Shown: piece after piece, positions 5,895 through 12,021 of the stretch | Layout: each line of letters opens with the position of its first letter | Position numbering within the stretch: position 1 is the stretch's first letter | Assembly: GCA_010092775.1 (NCBI GenBank) | Contig: JAADYZ010000007.1 | Coordinates: 1 to 13,819 of the forward strand | DNA: 13,819 nucleotides | Origin: Chloroflexota bacterium | GTDB taxonomy: Bacteria; Chloroflexota; Anaerolineae; Aggregatilineales; UBA3940 | Direction: 5' to 3' | Notes under the pieces: generated by a model | Database searches by the model: none | The model's input: the letters and a program-made list of their open reading frames with translations, nothing else | Told to the model about the DNA's origin: nothing | Translations under genes and position numbers: made by a program

Positions 5895-6665
5895 CTACCC
5901 TTTGCCGGTTTGCATTGCGGCGACCACCTGGGGGAGGATTTCACTGACATCTCCGTTGATCACCAGGGTCGCCTGATCGTCCAGATAGGTCTTATCATAG
6001 TTGATGATAATCAATTTTGCGTTGTTTGCCAGCGCATAGCGAGGTAATTCGGAGACGGGTGCCACTTCGAGAGAGGTCCCCAGAATCAACATCAGGTCGG
6101 CTTTTTGCGCCGAACTGCGTGCTTCTCCGATGGCGCGATAGGGCAGTTGTTCACCAAACAAAATGGTGTTTGGCTTCAACATGCCTTGATCAACCGGACA
6201 GCGCGGAATGTCTCCCTTTAGGATCAACTCATCCAGGTAATCGGCTGTCTGATAGACGCGGCCACATAAGACGCAGGTCATCGAATAGAGGGTGCCGTGT
6301 ACTTCGGTCACCCCCTTGGCGCCAGCCTTTTGGTGCAGGCCGTCGATGTTCTGCGTGATGATGTGCTTGATGTGGCCTTGCTGTTGGAGCCAGGCAGTGG
6401 CCTGGTGTGCGCCATTCGGTTGGGCATCCCAAATGGTGCGTGCGAGTGGTCGTATCCACTCGTAGAAGGCTTCTGGATGACGTACAAACCCGCCGATCGA
6501 CGCCACCTCGCGTGGATCGTATTTCGCCCATAATCCCGAGTCTGGGCTGCGAAAGTCGGGAATGCCGGATCGGGTGCTGATACCGGCTCCGCTGAAAATG
6601 ACGCCATACTTGGCCTGCCACAGCAGGCTTGCCATCAATTGGATAACCGGCGAAGTAGAAGTCAC
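5895..6665 (-). CDS. Sir2-family NAD-dependent protein deacylase with an altered zinc site
   Basis: This 256-residue sirtuin removes acyl groups from lysine, using NAD and releasing nicotinamide. Motifs are intact: GAGIS (26-30) and GIPDFR (34-39) in the Rossmann NAD site, TQNIDGLH (104-111), catalytic H123 in EVHGT, and GTSLEVAPV (196-204). The zinc ribbon has C131 and C134, but the second pair reads CPVD (C156 then D159) where most sirtuins have C-x2-C. The fourth ligand is thus Asp, which may still bind zinc. The reading frame is unbroken here. The first start is GTG at 6665. A Met at residue 11 is an alternative, but neither has a good Shine-Dalgarno. The gene lies 17 bp after the receiver gene and 5 bp before the kinase gene. 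Co-regulation of acylation and phosphorelay is inference. Confidence 0.92.
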   Translation of the reverse strand: MTSTSPVIQLMASLLWQAKYGVIFSGAGISTRSGIPDFRSPDSGLWAKYDPREVASIGGFVRHPEAFYEWIRPLARTIWDAQPNGAHQATAWLQQQGHIKHIITQNIDGLHQKAGAKGVTEVHGTLYSMTCVLCGRVYQTADYLDELILKGDIPRCPVDQGMLKPNTILFGEQLPYRAIGEARSSAQKADLMLILGTSLEVAPVSELPRYALANNAKLIIINYDKTYLDDQATLVINGDVSEILPQVVAAMQTGKG

Positions 6666-6682
6666 GATTGTCGTCTAGCGTG

Positions 6683-7081
6683 TTAGGCTTCGTCTCCGCT
6701 GGCCGCGTCCCCTTTGGCGAGCAGAGCTTTGATGCGTGCGACCAGTTCCTTGGGGTGGACTGGCTTCTGAATGAAATCGTTGACTCCTGCCTCGAAGGCG
6801 GCCACTTTGTCATCAATGAGCCCCATCGACGTAAACATCAGGATGGGAATGTCAGCCGTGTTGGGGTTTTCTCGAATTTGCCGGGCCACCGAGAACCCAT
6901 CCATGTTGGGCATCATTGCATCCAGCACGATCAGGTCGATCTTGTTGCTCTTCAGCACATCGAGGGCGGTTTCGCCGTCGTTTGCTTCCAAGATGCGGAA
7001 GCCCTGTCCTTCCAGCATCGTCCGTGTGAGCAGCACGACACTGATGTCATCATCTACAAGTAGTAGTTGTGGCGTAGCCAT
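6683..7081 (-). CDS. Single-domain response regulator (receiver only)
   Basis: This 132-residue CheY-like receiver has no output domain. The acidic pocket is D10-D12 in LLLVDDD, the phosphoacceptor is D54 in IVLDAMMPNMDG, and the switch and lysine residues are T84 in MFTS and K106 in IQKP. The C-terminal tail is short and acidic. It probably receives phosphate from the GAF kinase two genes downstream and acts by protein contact or as a relay, not by binding DNA. GAGGAG lies about 10 bases before the ATG. It is the first gene of the receiver-Sir2-kinase operon and is divergent from the SbtA-like transporter gene. Confidence 0.93.
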   Translation of the reverse strand: MATPQLLLVDDDISVVLLTRTMLEGQGFRILEANDGETALDVLKSNKIDLIVLDAMMPNMDGFSVARQIRENPNTADIPILMFTSMGLIDDKVAAFEAGVNDFIQKPVHPKELVARIKALLAKGDAASGDEA

Positions 7082-7330
7082 ATTCTATTGCTCCTCTGGC
7101 TTGAAGGGGACCATATCTGATGGATGGGATGGTCGGGAATTTGTATCACAATTGGCTGACATGAACCCTCTTCAGGATGGACAGTGTAGCAAAAAAGGAC
7201 CATAGCGGCAAGATTAATCGTTACACACGAGCGAACTAGATTCTCTCACAGCGCATCGAATGGAAAGTGGACAGGGGCGACCCTGCCGACTATCCTTCCG
7301 AATGCTGAATCCCGCAAAGGAGGCCTACCA
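7082..7330. other. Divergent intergenic region
   Basis: This 249-bp region must hold the promoters of the leftward receiver operon and the rightward transporter gene. No consensus -35/-10 pair stands out on either strand. TTGT-ATC-ACAA at 7141-7151 is a small symmetrical element that could be a regulator site, but it is too short to be convincing. A very strong ribosome-binding site, AAAGGAGG (7316-7323), lies 7 bases before the transporter ATG. I see no coding sequence, tRNA or terminator. Confidence 0.5.
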
Positions 7331-8296
7331 ATGGCACTACTCGACGTGATCCGCATTAATCTGCTGTCCCCGATGGTTTTGGCATTTATCCTGGGTGTGC
7401 TGGCCGTGATCGTGAAAACAGACCTCTCCATACCACGCCAGGTATACAGCGTTATCTCGATTTACTTGCTCTTTGCGATCGGCTTGAAAGGTGGCTTTGA
7501 TCTAGCCTCTACAACAATGGCCGACTTCGGGTTGGCAGCCATTGTCGCCGCGCTAATCGGAGCGGGGATACCGGTCTGGTCGTATCTTATTCTACACTAC
7601 TTTGGCCGATTTGATGAAGTCAACAGTGTAGCAATCAGCTTACATTATGGTGGGGTATCCGCGGCAACCCTGAGCGCCTGCGTGACTTTCTTGGCGGAGG
7701 TCGGCCAGGGCTTCGAAGGTTTTATGCCGACCATGTACGTGTTGATGGAACTGCCCGCGGTGGCGGTCGCCTTGCTGATTGCCAATGCTCGTCTCAGCGA
7801 GTCGGCACAGGTCGGGGATGTGCTGCGCTCCGCGTTGACGGGCAAGAGCATGTTGTTGTTAGGCGGCGGCGTATTGATCGGCTATGCCTCTGGCGCGGTT
7901 GGTGCCAGCCAGGTTGCCCCCTTCTTTGTCGATCTGTTTCCAGGCGTTTTGGTGATCTTCCTGCTCGATATGGGGACGGTTGTCGGCAAACGCCTGAGCG
8001 ACCTGCGCGACGCTGGGCCTTTTTTGTTGGCTTTCGGTGTCGTGATGCCGCTCTTGCATGGATTGTTGGGAACCGGGCTGGGCAGTTGGATCGGGCTGTC
8101 AGTCGGTGGCAGCATGATTATGGGTGTGTTGGCGGCCAGTGCCTCCTTCATCACAGCTCCGGCAGTGGTCCAGGCCAATCTGCCTGACGCAAATCCGGGT
8201 TATTATCTAACCGCCCCATTGGTGATCTCGTTCCCCTTCAACCTGGTCATTGGACTGCCGATCTATTTTGAACTGGCGCTGCTCCTGGTCGGCTAG
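7331..8296 (+). CDS. SbtA-like sodium-dependent bicarbonate transporter family protein
   Basis: This 321-residue membrane protein has about ten helices in two inverted-looking halves, as in the SbtA (DUF897) family, whose cyanobacterial members import bicarbonate with sodium. Family-like blocks are IYLLFAIGLKGG (44-55), LHYGGVSAATLSACVTF (104-120), MYVLMELPAVAVAL (135-148), and in the second half SASFITAPAVVQANLPDANP (270-289) followed by YYLTAPLVISFPFNL. The cytoplasmic link between the halves (about 150-172) is short compared with what I recall for cyanobacterial SbtA (374 residues), and no SbtB (PII-like) gene is adjacent, so control by SbtB is not suggested. Bicarbonate is the family substrate and is not proven here. 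The start is fixed by a perfect AAAGGAGG. The gene appears monocistronic and converges on the S9 peptidase gene 41 bp away, with no evident terminator between them. Confidence 0.88.
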   Translation: MALLDVIRINLLSPMVLAFILGVLAVIVKTDLSIPRQVYSVISIYLLFAIGLKGGFDLASTTMADFGLAAIVAALIGAGIPVWSYLILHYFGRFDEVNSVAISLHYGGVSAATLSACVTFLAEVGQGFEGFMPTMYVLMELPAVAVALLIANARLSESAQVGDVLRSALTGKSMLLLGGGVLIGYASGAVGASQVAPFFVDLFPGVLVIFLLDMGTVVGKRLSDLRDAGPFLLAFGVVMPLLHGLLGTGLGSWIGLSVGGSMIMGVLAASASFITAPAVVQANLPDANPGYYLTAPLVISFPFNLVIGLPIYFELALLLVG

Positions 8297-8337
8297 ACCG
8301 TGACATGTGCCCTTCTTGGCTCCCCTCTGCAGGACGG

Positions 8338-10188
8338 CTAGCTGGCTTCGAAGGCGCGTTCAAAGAAGTCGGCCAGGGCCTTGTACAGGATGCGCTGGTT
8401 CTTAGGCTTGCGGATACCGTGACCTTCATCCTCGAAGAGCAGTTCCTCATAGGTGATGTCCTTTTCGTGCAGGCGCTCACTGACTTGGCGCAGGTTGGCC
8501 GGGGTGACGTTGGGGTCTTGGGCACCCTGCACAATGAGCAGCTTCCCTTGGATATGCTGTACGTAGTTGATCGGCGAACGCTGTTGGTAACGTTCTGGTA
8601 CATCTTGTGGGCTGCCACCGAGCATTTCCTCACTGTAGCCGCGTAGGTCGGGGCGGGTAGTCTCGTAATCCACCACCAGATCGGTCATGCCGCAGATGGG
8701 GGCAGCGGCACCGATGATCTCGGCTGGCGTCCGGGTGATTTGCCACCAGGCACTGTAGCCGCCATAAGAGGTCCCTGTGATGCCGACCTTACCTGCCTCA
8801 GCTAGATCGGAATCGATCAGCGCTTCGGCGGCGGCCCGAATATCGGCTTGTTCATCGGCACCCCAGCCCTTGATCTTGATCGCCTCCCTGAAGGAATGGC
8901 CAAAGCCGGTGCTGCCGCGATAGTTCACATCGAGCACGTTGAAGCCGCGCGCGACAAAATACTGAAGCTGTGGCGAGATGCGCTCCTCAGAGTGGGCGCT
9001 TGGCCCCCCGTGAACATAGAGAATGGCCCGCCTGGGGTTTGGCTCAGCTCGGTAGAGCCATCCCTGTAGGGGGGTGCCATCAGCGGACTGCCAGCGGAAA
9101 TCCTCGGCAGATGCCAATTGGTCGGCACTCAGGGCCGTGCGCTCCCAGACTTTCGTCAAGGAGGTGAGGTCGTCCACGCTGCTCACCTCGCCTTGAATGC
9201 GCAGGATTTCGGGCGGCCAATCCGCAGAATAGTAGGTGGCCAGCCAAGCCCCATCCGCCGCCTGCCCAAAGGGGATCAGATTGCCGGGCAGCGTCGGGAA
9301 GCGGGCAACTTCTTCGCCTTCTGGGTGTAGGACCGTAACGCGATGGCGCGCGTCGATCACCTCATCAACCACGATGAGCCCTTCATTGGTCACCTCGAAT
9401 TCTTCGATTTGCCGCGCAGGGTCATCGATCAGCCAGCGAATCTCGTCTGTATGGGGATTCAACATGCCCAGGCTGATGTGATCCTGTTTCTTCCCCGGCT
9501 CGGTCGCTTCGCTAATGAAGACGACCTGCCCTCCGATGGGGTGCCAGTTGGCGTAGATCTTGACGGCCTCTCCCAGATTCAACAGCTCACGGTCTTCCTC
9601 GCCGTCTATGTCAACCAGCCACAACTGCCGCCCCGAAGGATGTAGATCGTTCCGCGGATAAAGAATCTGGCTGCCTGCTTTGTTTAGGCGGGGTCGGGTC
9701 CAACCGGCCTCGCTTGGCTTGGCTAGAACCTTGCGCTCGCCGCTTTGCAGATCGTGGCGGACGATCCAAGTCGGCTCGATTGGCTGTGCGAGCGCCGGGT
9801 TGAAATTCATGCCATACACAAGCCAGCGTCCATTAGGATGCATCTCGCCGCCTCGAATGAAGTAAGGTGGCTGGGCTTCTGTCAAGGGGTGCATTGTTTC
9901 AGGCTGATTCAGATCGACCCGGAATAATTGGTCGCGCTCATCACCGTCTTGATCTTCGCTGACAATCACGCCGGACGAATCGGTGAGCCAACTCACTAGT
10001 CGAGTGGCCTGTGCTGTGTGGGTCAAGGCAAGCGGTGCTGCGGACCCATCGCTAGGCACGACAAAGACATCCATGTTCTTGTGGACTCGGTACCAGATGT
10101 AGGCTACCCATCGGCCATCAGGCGAAAGGCTTGGCGCGTAGACGGTGGGCAATGTCAACAGATGATCGAGCAGGTCGTCGTGATTCAT
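8338..10188 (-). CDS. S9-family (prolyl oligopeptidase-type) serine peptidase
   Basis: This 616-residue protein has an N-terminal seven-blade-type beta-propeller (about 15-355, with blades such as LSPDGRWVAY and MHPNGRWLVY) and a C-terminal alpha/beta-hydrolase domain (about 360-616). The catalytic triad is visible: S474 in GTSYGGY, D558 in GAQDPNV and H590 in DEGHG. HGGP (393-396) forms the oxyanion loop and NYRGSTGFG (422-430) is a family hallmark. This matches acylaminoacyl-peptidase or dipeptidyl-peptidase-like S9 enzymes that cleave short peptides. There is no signal peptide, so it is probably cytoplasmic. GAGGA precedes the start by about 10 bases. It lies 3 bp after trpA and is the last gene of the leftward group, with no functional link to tryptophan synthesis evident. 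Confidence 0.95.
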   Translation of the reverse strand: MNHDDLLDHLLTLPTVYAPSLSPDGRWVAYIWYRVHKNMDVFVVPSDGSAAPLALTHTAQATRLVSWLTDSSGVIVSEDQDGDERDQLFRVDLNQPETMHPLTEAQPPYFIRGGEMHPNGRWLVYGMNFNPALAQPIEPTWIVRHDLQSGERKVLAKPSEAGWTRPRLNKAGSQILYPRNDLHPSGRQLWLVDIDGEEDRELLNLGEAVKIYANWHPIGGQVVFISEATEPGKKQDHISLGMLNPHTDEIRWLIDDPARQIEEFEVTNEGLIVVDEVIDARHRVTVLHPEGEEVARFPTLPGNLIPFGQAADGAWLATYYSADWPPEILRIQGEVSSVDDLTSLTKVWERTALSADQLASAEDFRWQSADGTPLQGWLYRAEPNPRRAILYVHGGPSAHSEERISPQLQYFVARGFNVLDVNYRGSTGFGHSFREAIKIKGWGADEQADIRAAAEALIDSDLAEAGKVGITGTSYGGYSAWWQITRTPAEIIGAAAPICGMTDLVVDYETTRPDLRGYSEEMLGGSPQDVPERYQQRSPINYVQHIQGKLLIVQGAQDPNVTPANLRQVSERLHEKDITYEELLFEDEGHGIRKPKNQRILYKALADFFERAFEAS

Positions 10189-10191
10189 AGC

Positions 10192-11007
10192 TTAGCTTTC
10201 CTCATATGTTGCATGGCGTAAGCGTAGAGCCAGCTCATGCAGCGAGTCTGTGCCGGCAGCAGCGGCCTTCACCAGCGCGCTCCCGACGATGAATCCATCG
10301 ACATGCGGCGCGATGCTGCGCACATGCTCGGGCTGGCTGATTCCAAACCCCAACACCAGGGGCGTTGATCCGGCTTGGACACGCACCCGCCCCAGAAAGT
10401 CTGATAAGTCTGGTGGAAGGTCGCGCCGCGCGCCCGTTACCCCGGTTAGTGAGAGGACGTATATGAAGCCGCGAGCCTGGTTAACCACCAGCCTGACTCG
10501 CTCGTCACTGCTGGTGGGGGCGAGAAAGAACACCAGTGCCATCCCGTGCTCGTCACAGGCCCCTGCGAACAGGTCAGCCTCCTCCGGTGGTAGGTCGGGA
10601 ATGATTAAGCCGTCCACACCGGCGGCATTGGCAGCGGCGATGAGTTCATCAATGCCATAAGCCAGCAGCGGATTGACGTAGCTGAACAACAGGATCGGCT
10701 GTGTCAGGCCCTCTGCGCGCAGCGTTTTGATCGACGCCAGCACCTTAGGGACGGTCATACCCTTTTCAAGGGCGATCTGGGTCGCAGCTTGAATAGTTGG
10801 TCCGTCAGCCAGTGGATCGCTGAAGGGAACGCCAATCTCAAATCCATCGGCACCGGCAGCGGCCAGGGTCCGTATCGCATCAAGCGAGGCTTCCGGGCTA
10901 GGATAACCCATCGGGAAAAAAGGGAGAAAGGCAGGGCGTCCGGCCTGCCGTGCTAAATCAAACATCGCCGCGATGGCCCGCAGCCCCCTTGCTTTGGAAT
11001 GATTCAT
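10192..11007 (-). CDS. trpA: Tryptophan synthase alpha chain
   Basis: This 271-residue TIM-barrel enzyme cleaves indole-3-glycerol phosphate to indole and glyceraldehyde 3-phosphate, passing indole to TrpB. The catalytic residues are present in FEIGVPFSDPLADGPTIQ: E57 and D68. Other family blocks are FSYVNPLLAYG (loop 2), IIPDLPPEE, SLTGVTGARRDLP (loop 6) and LGFGISQPEHV at the phosphate site. Length matches the family. It is not next to trpB or other trp genes in this window. Its neighbours are a ROK kinase (6 bp upstream) and an S9 peptidase (3 bp downstream), so it is probably co-transcribed with unrelated genes while trpB lies elsewhere. The ATG at 11007 lacks a strong ribosome-binding site, and Met15 is a less likely alternative. 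Confidence 0.97.
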   Translation of the reverse strand: MNHSKARGLRAIAAMFDLARQAGRPAFLPFFPMGYPSPEASLDAIRTLAAAGADGFEIGVPFSDPLADGPTIQAATQIALEKGMTVPKVLASIKTLRAEGLTQPILLFSYVNPLLAYGIDELIAAANAAGVDGLIIPDLPPEEADLFAGACDEHGMALVFFLAPTSSDERVRLVVNQARGFIYVLSLTGVTGARRDLPPDLSDFLGRVRVQAGSTPLVLGFGISQPEHVRSIAPHVDGFIVGSALVKAAAAGTDSLHELALRLRHATYEES

Positions 11008-11013
11008 CAGATC

Positions 11014-11964
11014 TCAGGATTGCATCGCTTTGACAAGCGCTGCCCCACCATAAAGGCCGATGTCGCCGCCCAACTCGGCCTGTACAATCGGAACCTTCTC
11101 GTAGTAGCGGGGATGGATGGTGTATTTCTCAATTGCTTTGTGGATCGGCTCGAACAGGAGCTCACCCGTATTGGTCACACCGCCGCCCAAAACGAACTTA
11201 TCCGGGTTGAGCAGCATCATCAGCGAGGAGATGCTGAGACCAATATGCCAACCGGCGTTTTCGATAATTTCGATGGCCAGGGCATCACCCCGTTTGGCCG
11301 CATCGCCAACCACCTTGGAGGTCACTTCAGTCATGTCGCCGCTGACCATTTCGTTGATCAGGCTGTCGGCTCCTGCTTTGATGCGTTCACGAGCGATGCG
11401 GGCGATCGAGGTACCGGCTGCAATGCCTTCGAGGTGGCCCGGGTGGCCACAGTTGCACAAGGGGCCATTGGGGTCAACGACCATGTGACCAATCTCACCG
11501 GCCAGTCCATTGCCGCTGAGGGGTTTGCCATCAATGATGATGCCGCCGCCGATGCCGGTACTGATCGTCATGTAAACCATCACCGTCGAGCCGCGCCCTG
11601 CCCCAAGCTGGTACTCTGCCAGCCCGGCCAGGTCAGCGTCATTGCCCATCCAGACCGTGCAGCCCAAGGCCTGTTCCAATAGATAGACAATTGGCGTATT
11701 GTGAAAGGGCAGGTTGGGCGTCTCGATGATGACACCAGCCCGGGCATCCAGCGGGCCTGGCGAAGCCAGACCGATACCCAACAAGCTGTCTTTGTCATTT
11801 GGCATCACTTTGTTGATGGTCTCTACGATGCGGTCGATAACGGCATCGGCCCCCTCTTCTGCGCGCGTTTCCTGTTCAAAACGTTGTTTCATGTTCAGAG
11901 CGGTGTCAAACTGGGCTGCCCGAATCAGGGTGCCACCGAGATCGACGCCGATGATGGTTTGCAT
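11014..11964 (-). CDS. ROK-family sugar kinase, probable glucokinase
   Basis: This 316-residue ROK kinase probably phosphorylates glucose or a related hexose with ATP. The phosphate loop is VDLGGTLIR (7-15), the catalytic base is D109 in GNDADLAGLAE, the second nucleotide motif is STGIGGGI (135-142), and the sugar contacts include E157 and H160 in GEIGHMVV and E179. The zinc motif reads CNCGHPGHLE (170-179), while the ROK consensus is CxCGxxGCxE. The third cysteine is therefore His177, which can still bind zinc. GGAG lies 7 bases before the ATG. Substrate choice among glucose, N-acetylmannosamine and others cannot be settled from motifs. It is followed by trpA after 6 bp. A possible -10 (TATACT, 12007 to 12002 on the minus strand) suggests a promoter in the 57-bp gap behind the WD40 gene. 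Confidence 0.93.
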   Translation of the reverse strand: MQTIIGVDLGGTLIRAAQFDTALNMKQRFEQETRAEEGADAVIDRIVETINKVMPNDKDSLLGIGLASPGPLDARAGVIIETPNLPFHNTPIVYLLEQALGCTVWMGNDADLAGLAEYQLGAGRGSTVMVYMTISTGIGGGIIIDGKPLSGNGLAGEIGHMVVDPNGPLCNCGHPGHLEGIAAGTSIARIARERIKAGADSLINEMVSGDMTEVTSKVVGDAAKRGDALAIEIIENAGWHIGLSISSLMMLLNPDKFVLGGGVTNTGELLFEPIHKAIEKYTIHPRYYEKVPIVQAELGGDIGLYGGAALVKAMQS

Positions 11965-12001
11965 AGTCGTCTCCGTTGGGCTTAGCGAGGACCGTAGCGC
12001 G

Positions 12002-12007
12002 AGTATA
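12002..12007 (-). promoter_or_regulatory. Possible -10 element for the ROK kinase gene
   Basis: TATACT on the minus strand (12007 to 12002) matches five of six consensus -10 bases and would start transcription near 11995, giving a leader of about 30 bases. No acceptable -35 hexamer is found 16-18 bp upstream, so this is weak. Read-through from the WD40 gene is equally possible. Confidence 0.3.
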
Positions 12008-12021
12008 GCACAGGCCCTTAG

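Noticed and set aside
6229..6816. Leftward 195-codon frame overlapping the Sir2 and receiver genes
   Set aside because: It overlaps two genes with intact family motifs in another frame, and its own translation is rich in Arg, Ser, Thr and Pro with no recognisable domain.
8297..8337. Bidirectional terminator between the convergent SbtA-like and S9 peptidase genes
   Set aside because: Only a 4-bp CCGT/ACGG pairing is seen across the 41-bp gap, with no T-run on either side.
10999..11682. Rightward 227-codon open frame antisense to the ROK kinase
   Set aside because: It lies fully opposite a well-supported gene, has no family resemblance and no ribosome-binding site. Long antisense frames are common in GC-rich coding DNA.
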